From: an uncultured Eubacteriales bacterium | Lineage (GTDB): Bacteria > Bacillota > Clostridia > Oscillospirales > Acutalibacteraceae | Length of the DNA: 46,666 nt | Direction of reading: 5' to 3' | Assembly (NCBI GenBank): GCA_900316615.1 | Contig: ONDU01000007.1 | Coordinates: 1-46,666, forward strand | Shown here: positions 33,580-41,555 of the stretch, piece after piece | Numbering within the stretch: position 1 is the first letter of the stretch | Layout of the letters: each line of letters begins with the position of its first letter | Position numbers and translations under genes: made by a program | Notes under the pieces: generated by a model | The model's input: the letters and a program-made list of their open reading frames with translations, nothing else | Databases searched by the model: none | Told to the model about the DNA's origin: nothing

Positions 33580-34881
33580 TTGCCGGAAAAAAATAATGAA
33601 ATATTTTCTTACACCGAAAAAGGTAAACGTAAGGAGAAAAAAGAAATGAAAAAAGAAATGAGAAAAGCAAGCGGAAAAAGACCTGTATGGAAAAATATTC
33701 TGCTTTGTTTTCTTGTTGTACTTTTTCTTGCGGCTGGAATAGGAATGATTTATTATTATCAGATTCTTGGCAACATAGGCTTCAGAGCCATAAACGAAAA
33801 GAACGATTATTCAAATTCAAAGTTACGCATTTCATCTGACATAAAAAAAGACGGAGAGCAGACGCTTGATTTGTTTGACGGCACGCTTCTGAATGACCCT
33901 AAGATACTTAACATACTTATATTCGGAGAGGATTCGGGTGCCGGAAGTGATACGCAGTACGGCAGAAGTGACACTATGATTATGGTTTCCATAGATAACA
34001 GGCATAAGCAGGTAAAAATGACATCGTTTATGCGTGATATGCTTGTCAACATACCTTACTATTATGATGCAGGAAATGAGTACGGTATGGATAAGCTGAA
34101 TGCTGCATACAGGCTTGGCGGTGCAGAGCTTGCCGTTCAGACACTTGAGGCGAATTTCGGTGTTGATATAGACCGCTATGCCATAGTTAACTTTAAAAGC
34201 TTTAAAAGTATTATAGATGCTCTTAACGGTATAGACATAAAGCTTACTCAGGACGAAATTGACTATATAAACTGGCAGACTTATATAAATAATCAGTCTT
34301 CGGAAAGGTATGAAATAAAGGATAAACCGGGGCTTGTACATCTTAACGGCAGGCAGGCTCTTTGGTACGCACGAGACAGAGGCTATCAGGAGGACGAACA
34401 TCCCGAGTTTGTAATATCCGGAAATGACTTTGACAGAACATCAAGACAGCGTAATCTTATGAGAACCCTTATGAGCAGGTTTAAAAATGCCAGCTTTACC
34501 GAGATAGTAAAGGTCGTTGCAGAAATAGGTCCTATGCTTACTACAAACCTCAAAAAAGATGAGATTACAACGCTTGTTGCAAATGCTCCGACATACCTTT
34601 CTTACGGTATAAGCGAATTCAGACTTCCTACGGGAGATTGCTACAAATACAGCTGGTTTAAAAAGACTCCCGATGCACTTGCTCAGTCTGTTCTTGAGAT
34701 TACGGATATACAGACATTAAGAACGCAGTTAGCTAAATTTGTTTTCGGGGAAGATGCGGTTGTCAGTAATAATTCTGAAATAGAAACAGATCCTTCGACA
34801 GAACCGCCCACTTATACGGGATTTTCGGATACATCGGGAGTTTCGGAGGCAATGAACGCAACGGAGGAAGAGACAGACTGA
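33580..34881 (+). CDS. LytR-CpsA-Psr (LCP) family wall-polymer ligase
   Basis: LCP enzymes move lipid-linked teichoic acid or polysaccharide onto peptidoglycan outside the cell. The protein has a basic cytoplasmic N-terminus, one membrane anchor (ILLCFLVVLFLAAGIGMIYY) and the LCP domain. Motifs are ILIFGEDSGAGSDTQYGRSD, the arginine-rich KMTSFMRDMLVNIP, and WYARDR with FDRTSRQR. The C-terminus is a Thr/Glu/Ser-rich tail. Two starts have good ribosome sites: TTG at 33580 (after GGAGGAGG; 433 residues) and ATG at 33646 (after AAGGAG; 411 residues). It follows the CDP-ribitol genes and may attach their product. Confidence 0.9.
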   Translation: MPEKNNEIFSYTEKGKRKEKKEMKKEMRKASGKRPVWKNILLCFLVVLFLAAGIGMIYYYQILGNIGFRAINEKNDYSNSKLRISSDIKKDGEQTLDLFDGTLLNDPKILNILIFGEDSGAGSDTQYGRSDTMIMVSIDNRHKQVKMTSFMRDMLVNIPYYYDAGNEYGMDKLNAAYRLGGAELAVQTLEANFGVDIDRYAIVNFKSFKSIIDALNGIDIKLTQDEIDYINWQTYINNQSSERYEIKDKPGLVHLNGRQALWYARDRGYQEDEHPEFVISGNDFDRTSRQRNLMRTLMSRFKNASFTEIVKVVAEIGPMLTTNLKKDEITTLVANAPTYLSYGISEFRLPTGDCYKYSWFKKTPDALAQSVLEITDIQTLRTQLAKFVFGEDAVVSNNSEIETDPSTEPPTYTGFSDTSGVSEAMNATEEETD

Positions 34882-34917
34882 TTAAACGCTCAAGCTTCAA
34901 AAGAGAAAAACCATAAA

Positions 34918-34997
34918 GTTTAGGTCAAGCCTTTTTAAAGGCTTGCGGGTCGAGGGCAGAGCCCTCGTCAGGATTTTTAAGGGTGAAACCCTTAAAC
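34918..34997 (+). repeat. Hairpin-rich dispersed repeat, copy C
   Basis: 80 bases, nearly identical to copy B at 10170-10249 and beginning 36 bases after the LCP stop codon, in the same orientation. The last hairpin has T-A in place of the C-G pair of copy B, with a one-base shorter loop, so the stem is kept. Confidence 0.88.
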
Positions 34998-35004
34998 GGA
35001 AATT

Positions 35005-35078
35005 AAAAAAATCCCGATGCCGAAAAAAGGCATCGGGATAAATTATTTACCAAAATGCCGTGAAAACGGCATTTTGGT
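35005..35078 (-). terminator. Terminator of the metal-island transcript plus a second GAAA-loop hairpin
   Basis: ATCCCGATGCC (35011-35021) pairs with GGCATCGGGAT (35029-35039). On the minus strand it is followed by TTTTTT, so it best serves the P-type ATPase side. A separate 13-base-pair stem with GAAA loop lies at 35049-35078. The 291-base gap 34882-35172 holds only these and repeat copy C. Confidence 0.75.
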
Positions 35079-35172
35079 GCTTTGAGATAAAAACTCATTT
35101 ATTTAAAATTACCCGAACAGCCAGCCGATATCGACAAAGAAGCGAGTGAAATATTTGACCGCAGGCATTTTT

Positions 35173-36478
35173 CTATATCAATTTTTTTGTACTTAACAAC
35201 CCAATTCCAAGTGTTGAGGCGTTGTGCAGCATAGCTGTCGTGGTCGGCTGTGCCAAGCCGCCGACTCCCAGAGCAATCAGTCCGCCGTTGACGGAGAGGA
35301 TAGAGCGGTAATTTCTGCCGATACGCTTCATCATCGCTGTGCTGAGCTTTCTCAGCGTGACGATGCTGCCCAAATTGTTCTCAGAAATCGTAATGTCTGC
35401 AATCTCTCTTGCAATCGGTGCACCGTTGGAAATGGCGATACCTACGTCTGCCGATGAAAGTGCAGGCGAATCGTTAACGCCGTCGCCGATCATCACCACC
35501 GTATTGCCCTTCGCTTTTTCGTTTAATACAAAACGTGCTTTTTCCTCGGGCAGAACCTCGGCGTAAAAACGGTCAACGCAGACTCTCTCGGCAATCGCCT
35601 TTGCGGTGTGCTTGCTGTCGCCCGTCATCATCACGATATTTTCAAAGCCAAGCTCTTTTAGCTGCCTGACGACTGTCGGTGCTTCCTCACGGAGAGGGTC
35701 TTCGATGCAAATGACCGCCGCAAGCCAGCCGTCAATCGACAGATACAGCCTTGAAAACTCGCTTGAGATAGCAAGCAGCTTTTTCTCTGTTCCGAGCGGA
35801 ACCGCCGAGCCCATATCCTCGAAGATAAAGTGATAACTGCCTATCAGCACCTCTGCTCCGTCAATAGTGGATTTGATGCCGTGTGCCACCACATACTCAA
35901 CCTTCGTGTGCATTTCATCGTGGATCAGTTTTTTCTCTTTCGCCGCACGGACGACCGCATTTGCGATAGAATGAGGAAAATGCTCCTCTAAACACGCCGC
36001 TATCCTGAGTAGCTCATCGGGTGTTTTATCGCAGAAGGACACAATGCTGTGTACGGTGGGATTTGCTTCTGTGAGCGTTCCCGTTTTGTCAAAAACGATA
36101 GTATTCGCCGCAGCGGTCTTTTCAAGGAATTTGCCTCCCTTGACCGTAATGCCGTAGGCGTTAGCCTCTCTGATTGAGGACAGCACCGTTACAGGCATGG
36201 CGAGCTTCAGTGCACAGGAAAAATCGACCATCAGCACCGACAGTGCTTTGGTCACGTTGTGCGTCAACAGCCATACCAGTGCCGTTCCGAGGAAGGTAAA
36301 CGGCACAAGTTTGTCGACGAGGTGTTCCGCCTTGCTTTCTACATTAGATTTCAGCTTCTCCGTTTCCTCGATCATTGAAACGATTTTGTCATATCGCGTT
36401 GAGCCTGCGTTTTGCGTTACACGGATCGTCAGCTCGCCTTCCAACGGCTGCAAACGCCCAGAATTTGTGATGCTTCAT
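35173..36478 (-). pseudogene. P1B-type metal ATPase, broken by a large internal deletion
   Basis: The long frame (from 36453) covers the end of the actuator domain (LEGELTIRV, TRYDKIV), the transmembrane metal site, the phosphorylation loop DKTGTLT, the nucleotide domain (HFPHSIANAVVRAA) and the GDGVNDSPAL hinge. The membrane motif is SCALKLAMP rather than CPC. About 270 residues expected before it (metal-binding region, first helices and actuator core) are missing. A good ribosome site and ATG at 36478 open a different frame reading MKHHKFWAFAAV, like the normal first helix of such pumps. The 5' end was therefore kept, joined out of frame to the rest. A functional pump is not expected. Confidence 0.85.
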
Positions 36479-36504
36479 TAAATCTATCCTTTCCTCTTCT
36501 GTAG

Positions 36505-36594
36505 GTTAGCTGTTACTAACATATGCTGCAAAAAATAAAAAATCAAATATGATTTTCCGCTGTTATTATATAATAATCAGCGGGCTTTTGTCAA
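36505..36594 (-). promoter_or_regulatory. Promoter and operator-like palindromes upstream of the ATPase remnant
   Basis: On the minus strand TTGACA (36589-36594), 18-base spacer, TATAAT (36565-36570). A palindrome with arms CCGCTG and CAGCGG (36557-36583) overlaps the -10. Downstream, GTTAG-CTGTTA-CTAAC (36505-36520) matches a site at 40789-40804. Control by a metal-dependent repressor is inference. Confidence 0.65.
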
Positions 36595-36615
36595 TGGAAT
36601 TGCAGATAAAAAACA

Positions 36616-36642
36616 AAAACGCTCGAATTAACAGAGCGTTTT
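36616..36642 (-). terminator. Terminator between the ZIP remnant and the ATPase promoter
   Basis: AAAACGCTC and GAGCGTTTT arms; on the minus strand followed by TTGTTTTTTA. Confidence 0.75.
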
Positions 36643-36669
36643 GCTTTTTGCAATTATGTGTTGAGTGTA

Positions 36670-36966
36670 TTACCCTAAAGCTATATTCAAAATCATCATC
36701 AAAGTAAAGTCAAGAGCAAACGTCAATACGCCTATGCCGAAGTGTTCGCCCTCGGACATTTCGGGACAAGTTCTTCCACGACGGCATATATCATTGTACC
36801 TCACGGTCTCAAAATGGGCAGAACTATAAACAATACGGTTTTCAGTGTACCGCTAACGATACCTGTACAGCCGAGAACGATGAACAGCATCAAAAATAAT
36901 ATCGTAATTATAGCTCCGCCGTAAATCATATCTTTCGGAAGCCGGTTTTTTATAATCAGGTTTCAT
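36670..36966 (-). pseudogene. Fused remnants: membrane methyltransferase 5' end and ZIP transporter 3' end
   Basis: The ATG at 36966, ten bases after the ABC gene stop, opens a frame that after a one-base homopolymer shift reads NRLPKDMIYGGAIITILFLM and on to KTVLFIVLPIL. This resembles the two-helix N-terminus of a membrane-linked SAM methyltransferase (moderate confidence). At 36801 an in-frame TGA is followed by GTMIYAVVEELVP and, after a one-base deletion near 36762, EMSEGEHFGIGVLTFAL to the end. That is the clear C-terminus of a ZIP metal transporter. A deletion has joined the two genes, and at least three lesions prevent translation. Confidence 0.65.
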
Positions 36967-36976
36967 ATCTTTTCCG

Positions 36977-38719
36977 TCACGCTACCGTCCAATCGGCACT
37001 TTGCTGTTGGAGGTGTACCATCTTGGCGAACTCTCCGTTTTGTGTCAGCAAATCTTCGGGCTTTCCTGCTTCGGCAACCTTGCCGTCCTTCAAAACGATG
37101 ATCTGATTTGCCGCTTGCACGGTTCTCATGCGGTGAGCGATAACAAGGACGGTTTTATTTTGCAGGAGAGTCGAGAGTGCCCCCTGCACCTTTGTTTCAT
37201 TCTCAACGTCAAGTGAAGCGGTCGCTTCGTCGAGCAGTACGATAGGTGCGTTTTTCAGCAAAGCTCTGGCGATGGAGATTCTCTGACGTTCTCCGCCCGA
37301 AAGCTTTGCACCGTTTTCGCCAATGGGCGTGTCATAGCCCTGCGGGAGCTTGTTGACAAATTCGTCGCAGTTTGCGGCTTTGGCGGCTGCTCTTACTTCC
37401 TCATCGGTCGCTCCGTGCTTGCCCAGACGGATATTCTCCGTCACCGTATCGTCAAACAGCACCACATTCTGAAATACCATCGAATAATCTGTCAGCAGGG
37501 TTTCGGGTTCGACCGTATTTATATCCACGCCGCCTACTTTGATATTGCCTTCGGTGATATCCCAAAGCCTTGCCGAAAGACGGGCACAGGTGCTTTTGCC
37601 GGAGCCGGAAGGACCGACAAGTGCCGTGACCTCGCCTTCTTTGGCGGTGAAGCTTACGCCCTTCAAGACCTGTTCGTTATCGTAGGCAAAGCCGACGTTT
37701 TCAAAGACGATATCGTGACCGTCGGGCGTGAATTTATCCGCCCCCTCTGCGGTCGGCGTGTCATAAATTTCCATCAGGCGGTTTGCGGATACCTGAGACA
37801 TAAACATCTCGGCGATTAGTGCAAGGCTCTGGTCGAACGGAGCGTACACGCGTGTGATTACCAGCAGGAACAGGAAGAACACCATAAAGTTGATATGCCC
37901 CGACAATATCAGGTCAGTTCCTGTGAGAATCGTAGTCGCTATGCCGAGGCGCATAATCACGCTTGCTGCGTTTACAAAGATACCTGTTGACAACTCACCC
38001 TTTAGCAGCGTTTTTTCGTGGGCATCTATTTTTTGATTGAGTCCGGCTAAGTATCTTTCCTCCTGATTGGCGGCACGTATCTCACGGATATTTTCAAGCG
38101 TTTCCTGTATGCCGTCCGAGACGGTGACAGCCGCTTTCTTGGATATTTCAGACTGCTTCTTCGCCAGCTTGCGGCTGCCGAACAGCAACGCAAAGGCAAC
38201 GGGAACGCCCCAAAGGCAGGCGAGCATCAGCCGCCAGTCATAGAACGCCAGCATAACGGCGATTGCTGCGGTTGAAATATAAGAGCCGTAGAGATAGCCC
38301 AAGCAGTGCGACCATACGTGCTCCAAACGGTTGACGTCGCCCATGAGCGTTTCGGTCAAATCGGCGAGGTCGCGCTTGCCGAAGTAACCGAGCGGAAGCT
38401 TTCTCAGACGTTCCGCCAAGCCGATACGCGTGTCTTTTATCTCTCTGTAAACCAAGCCGTAGGTGGCACGGTATTGTCCGATATGGACGAACAGAGAGAG
38501 TATTACAAAGAGCACGGTCAAGCCGATATACAGCCACGGGTTCGGTAAGGGCTCGTTTTGCGTGAGTGTTCCGATGAAGCTCTGCATCATAAAGTACAAC
38601 AGTCCCATTCCTACCATCATCAGCAGGTTGACGATGACTGTCCACAGCATACCCATCTTTGTATTATGTACGCCGCGGTCGGTCAGGGCGTATTTGCGTT
38701 TGAATTTTACTCCGAACAT
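36977..38719 (-). CDS. ABC exporter half-transporter (membrane plus ATPase), second of pair
   Basis: The 580-residue protein has six N-terminal helices (to about residue 310) and a C-terminal ATPase domain: Walker A GPSGSGKST near residue 377, signature LSGGERQR near 480, Walker B IVLLDEATASLD near 500, and switch His in IAHRMRT. It should form a heterodimer with the product of the gene just upstream. The TAA of that gene directly abuts this ATG, with GAGGTGA as ribosome site. The context of metal-gene remnants and flavodoxin suggests an iron- or metallophore-linked role like IrtAB, which is inference. All ATPase motifs are intact, unlike the neighbours. Confidence 0.9.
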   Translation of the reverse strand: MFGVKFKRKYALTDRGVHNTKMGMLWTVIVNLLMMVGMGLLYFMMQSFIGTLTQNEPLPNPWLYIGLTVLFVILSLFVHIGQYRATYGLVYREIKDTRIGLAERLRKLPLGYFGKRDLADLTETLMGDVNRLEHVWSHCLGYLYGSYISTAAIAVMLAFYDWRLMLACLWGVPVAFALLFGSRKLAKKQSEISKKAAVTVSDGIQETLENIREIRAANQEERYLAGLNQKIDAHEKTLLKGELSTGIFVNAASVIMRLGIATTILTGTDLILSGHINFMVFFLFLLVITRVYAPFDQSLALIAEMFMSQVSANRLMEIYDTPTAEGADKFTPDGHDIVFENVGFAYDNEQVLKGVSFTAKEGEVTALVGPSGSGKSTCARLSARLWDITEGNIKVGGVDINTVEPETLLTDYSMVFQNVVLFDDTVTENIRLGKHGATDEEVRAAAKAANCDEFVNKLPQGYDTPIGENGAKLSGGERQRISIARALLKNAPIVLLDEATASLDVENETKVQGALSTLLQNKTVLVIAHRMRTVQAANQIIVLKDGKVAEAGKPEDLLTQNGEFAKMVHLQQQSADWTVA

Positions 38720-40519
38720 TTATCTCACCTCGCTCTGTATTTTCCATTTTGCGGCTTGGTTATACTCGCTCCACATATGGGCGTATAAGCCGCCGTTGTT
38801 CTTTAATTCCTCGTGTGTGCCTTCCTCAACGAGCCTGCCGCCGTCCAGCACGATTATCTTATCAGCACCGACAACTGTTGAGAGCCGGTGAGCAATCATA
38901 ATGACAGTCTTGCCCTTTGTCAGCTTTGCAAAGGCTTTTTGTATCAGCACCTCATTTTCGGGATCGGCAAAGGCGGTTGCCTCGTCCAAAACGACGATAG
39001 GTGCGTCCTTTAATATCGCCCTTGCCAAAGCGATACGCTGCTGCTCGCCGCCGCTGAGATGGGTTCCTTTACTGCCTATAACTGTGTCCGTTCCGTCGGG
39101 CAGCTTTTCAACGATGTCCATACACTGTGCCGCCTCCAAAGCCAGCAAAACCTCCTTGCGTGTCGCTTCGGGCTTTGCCGCACGGACATTCTCAAATATA
39201 GAAGTCTTGAAAAGGCGGTTGTTCTGGAATACAAAAGCGATATTGTCCATCAAAACGTGCGGATCAATCTGCTTAACGTCAATGCCGCCGACCTTGACAA
39301 TACCCTCCGTTGTGTCCCAAAAACGAGGGATAAGGCTTGCGGCTGTCGTTTTGCCGCCTCCCGACGGGCCGACAAGTGCAATGGTCTTACCGCTCTCTGC
39401 AATAAAGGATACTCTGTCAAGTGCAGGGACTTGTGCACCTTCATAGGTAAAGCTGACATTTTTGAATTCCACACTGTTGCCGTTCGGTTTCTGCGGATTC
39501 TTTGCGATTTCCAAAACAGGTGCTTTCATCACCGTGTCTATGCGGTTGAGTGCGGTGTTGGCGAGCATTGTGCCGCTGGCTGCAAACATTATTCTAGCCA
39601 GTGCGGTCGAGATTATCGCTGAGAAAACGGCGTAAAAGGCAAAGTTTGTGATGAATCCGGCAAAGTCGCCTGAGCTTAATGCAGACGGAGCTAAAAAGAG
39701 AGCTACAGGAATCAGGAACACAAATGCACCCTCTGTGAATGTGAGGTTGACTGACTGCGGCACACGGCACACGCCGTCGGTATAGCGTTCGGCTTTGGCA
39801 CTGTAGTCCTCGATAGCCTGCCTGAAAGCCTTAAAGGAATAGACCGTCTGCTGAAACACCTTGACGACAGGTATACCGCGTACATACTCGGTTCCGGCTT
39901 TACTCATAACGTCCTGAGCCTTCTGATACTCCTGCATCAGCTTGGCATTCTTGCCGCCCATCATCGAAAACATCGCGACAACGGAAATAATTGCTGCCAG
40001 AACACATGCCGCACCCATTCTCCAGTCAAATACGAACATCAGCACCAGCATTGCGATAAACATAGCGACCGTGCCGACGATATCGGCGAGGTTATGTGCA
40101 AGCAGCGTTTCGGTTTCGGAAGCCGCACCGTCAAGACGGTTTCTCAATAGTCCCGAAGCGTTATTGTCAAAGAAGCCGAGCGGCGTTTTCATCAAATGTG
40201 CGACACCCTGCTTGCGGATATTTGAAGCTGTACGGAATGCCGCCAAATGAGTACACATCAGTGCAGCAAAGTAAACTAAGATACCGCCCACGGCAAAGGC
40301 AAACGCCAGCCAGCCGTATTTGCCGATTTCCGTTGCTTTCGTCCAATCGGGAGCTACGGAAATCAGTTCTTTAATGACCAGCCATATGCAGACATACGGA
40401 GCCATTCCGAGTATCATTGCCACAGCAGATAAAAACAAGCCGGAAAACAGCAAGCCTTTATACTTTCCCGCATAAACTATCAGCCGTGAGAGCGGTGATG
40501 GTTGTTTTTGTTTTTTCAA
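38720..40519 (-). CDS. ABC exporter half-transporter (membrane plus ATPase), first of pair
   Basis: A 599-residue fusion of six helices and an ATPase domain with Walker A GPSGGGKTT near residue 390, signature LSGGEQQR near 493, and Walker B IVVLDEATAFAD near 513. After Walker B the usual Ser-Ala-Leu/Ser-Leu-Asp D-loop reads Phe-Ala-Asp, which may be the non-equivalent side of a heterodimer. The start is TTG at 40519, with AAAGGA eleven bases upstream; nearby ATGs run into stops. These two genes are clearly richer in G+C than flanking genes, suggesting the island was acquired. Confidence 0.9.
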   Translation of the reverse strand: MKKQKQPSPLSRLIVYAGKYKGLLFSGLFLSAVAMILGMAPYVCIWLVIKELISVAPDWTKATEIGKYGWLAFAFAVGGILVYFAALMCTHLAAFRTASNIRKQGVAHLMKTPLGFFDNNASGLLRNRLDGAASETETLLAHNLADIVGTVAMFIAMLVLMFVFDWRMGAACVLAAIISVVAMFSMMGGKNAKLMQEYQKAQDVMSKAGTEYVRGIPVVKVFQQTVYSFKAFRQAIEDYSAKAERYTDGVCRVPQSVNLTFTEGAFVFLIPVALFLAPSALSSGDFAGFITNFAFYAVFSAIISTALARIMFAASGTMLANTALNRIDTVMKAPVLEIAKNPQKPNGNSVEFKNVSFTYEGAQVPALDRVSFIAESGKTIALVGPSGGGKTTAASLIPRFWDTTEGIVKVGGIDVKQIDPHVLMDNIAFVFQNNRLFKTSIFENVRAAKPEATRKEVLLALEAAQCMDIVEKLPDGTDTVIGSKGTHLSGGEQQRIALARAILKDAPIVVLDEATAFADPENEVLIQKAFAKLTKGKTVIMIAHRLSTVVGADKIIVLDGGRLVEEGTHEELKNNGGLYAHMWSEYNQAAKWKIQSEVR

Positions 40520-40553
40520 ATCATATCATCCTTTCAATTAAGTAATTTTCTAA

Positions 40554-40588
40554 AAATGCGGTCATCGGATAACGACGACCGCGTTTTT
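40554..40588. terminator. Hairpin between flavodoxin remnant and ABC genes
   Basis: GCGGTC (40558-40563) and GACCGC (40577-40582) with inner TCG/CGA pairs. T runs lie on both sides, so it can act in either direction. Confidence 0.6.
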
Positions 40589-40597
40589 TATGGAATA

Positions 40598-40714
40598 TCA
40601 ATGGTGAAAAATGAAAACTAACTCTGCTCCTGCGGCTTTGTCACCCTCCGCTACAGCCTGAGCCATAGACTCGGTGTTTTCTGTGCCGCTCCAAAATACA
40701 ATTGCTTTTTTCAT
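40598..40714 (-). pseudogene. Flavodoxin, 5' fragment only
   Basis: The 38-residue frame reads MKKAIVFWSGTENTE, then SMAQAVAEG and AGAELVF, which is the first strand, phosphate loop and first helix of a short-chain flavodoxin (about 140 residues when whole). It stops at TGA, with no more of the gene beyond. The FMN phosphate loop normally reads SGTGNTE; the Glu here is a further lesion. AAAGGAAG lies ten bases upstream, and the promoter is intact. Flavodoxins replace ferredoxins under iron shortage, which fits the iron-type operators upstream. Confidence 0.75.
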
Positions 40715-40788
40715 ATAAACATCTTCCTTTCAATCCGGTTTTAATCAGTCAAAGCTGTGATTAACTTGCTGCCAATATCCTTTAATTG

Positions 40789-40874
40789 GTTAGCTTATAC
40801 TAACTTTACGGCAAAATAATTAGCGGTTAGTTACCGCTAATTGGAATTATATATTGTTTTTTGTGATTTGTCAA
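40789..40874 (-). promoter_or_regulatory. Promoter with two operator-like sites for the flavodoxin-ABC transcript
   Basis: On the minus strand TTGACA (40869-40874), 17-base spacer, TATAAT (40846-40851). Just downstream is a perfect palindrome with ten-base arms AATTAGCGGT (40818-40827) and ACCGCTAATT (40833-40842), then GTTAG-CTTATA-CTAAC (40789-40804). These TTAG/CTAA sites look like DtxR/IdeR-type boxes; the regulator assignment is inference. Confidence 0.7.
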
Positions 40875-40931
40875 GGAGTATTTCAAAATACACAAATAAA
40901 ATCTGTTGGTTTGTCAATGATTAGTTACACA

Positions 40932-41365
40932 TTAAGAAAAAATAACTTCGCCAGTCAGTAAGAAGTGATTTAGGAACTCACCAGGGGACTTCCAACCGAG
41001 AGGACTCATAGGAAAGTTGTTGTATTTTCTGCTGTGAACAGCTAATTGATTCTTAAAGTCATTTGATAATTCCGGTACAGCCTTTTTTTCTGAGCTTTAC
41101 CAGGAAGACGAACAGACAGGCGTGTAGATTACTGCGGCACATATCCCTTAATTAACTTGATTTCATCATCGCTATGTTGCTTGAGATGTGAATGGGACAA
41201 TGTGATTTGTCTGATAATGATTGCATTGTTCCGTCATAGCTGTTCTTCCACAGGTAGACGTATTGGCGGCTGACATTGTACTTGATTACAGCCTTTGTTA
41301 CACCTTTTTTCTGCAAACCGAATTAAGGATTGACGAAACAACATCTTTTGTGCTACAGTGTTCAT
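40932..41365 (-). mobile_element. Degenerate IS transposase remnant (DDE, IS3/IS481-like)
   Basis: From the ATG at 41365 the sequence reads MNTVAQKMLFRQSLIRFAEK. After a one-base shift it continues KGVTKAVIKYNVSRQYVYLW and SYDGTMQSLSDKS (transposase helix-turn-helix). After another shift comes DDEIKLIKGYVPQ. Most of the catalytic core is missing. The end reads LAVHSRKYNNFPMSPLGWKS and PGEFL, the typical C-terminus of an integrase-core transposase. Multiple frameshifts and a deletion make it inactive. I could not find convincing terminal inverted repeats. It closes one side of the G+C-rich island. Confidence 0.7.
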
Positions 41366-41490
41366 GGCAAACAGGATACTCCTTGTAAAGTTTTGTTGCA
41401 GCAAACTAACTGTAACAAAGGTTTTTTCTGTTTGCTATTCTTTTTTCTTGTTACTGTAACGACTCTATTGTAAACCTGCAAGATAAATTC

Positions 41491-41519
41491 TTGAAAAATT
41501 TGTAATAATGTAGTATTAT
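41491..41519 (+). promoter_or_regulatory. Sigma-A promoter of the MORN-MscS operon
   Basis: TTGAAA, 17-base spacer, TATTAT, 36 bases before the start codon. Confidence 0.65.
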
Positions 41520-41555
41520 TATAATTGGCTTGTTGTAGGTTTGGGGAGGAAAAAA

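Noticed and set aside
38901-39622. Plus-strand frames of about 180 codons inside the ABC exporter genes
   Set aside because: They are antisense shadows of well-supported ATPase domains in G+C-richer DNA.
40932-41540. Terminal inverted repeats of the IS remnant
   Set aside because: Short T-rich similarities exist, but no convincing pair of ends or target duplication could be found by eye.
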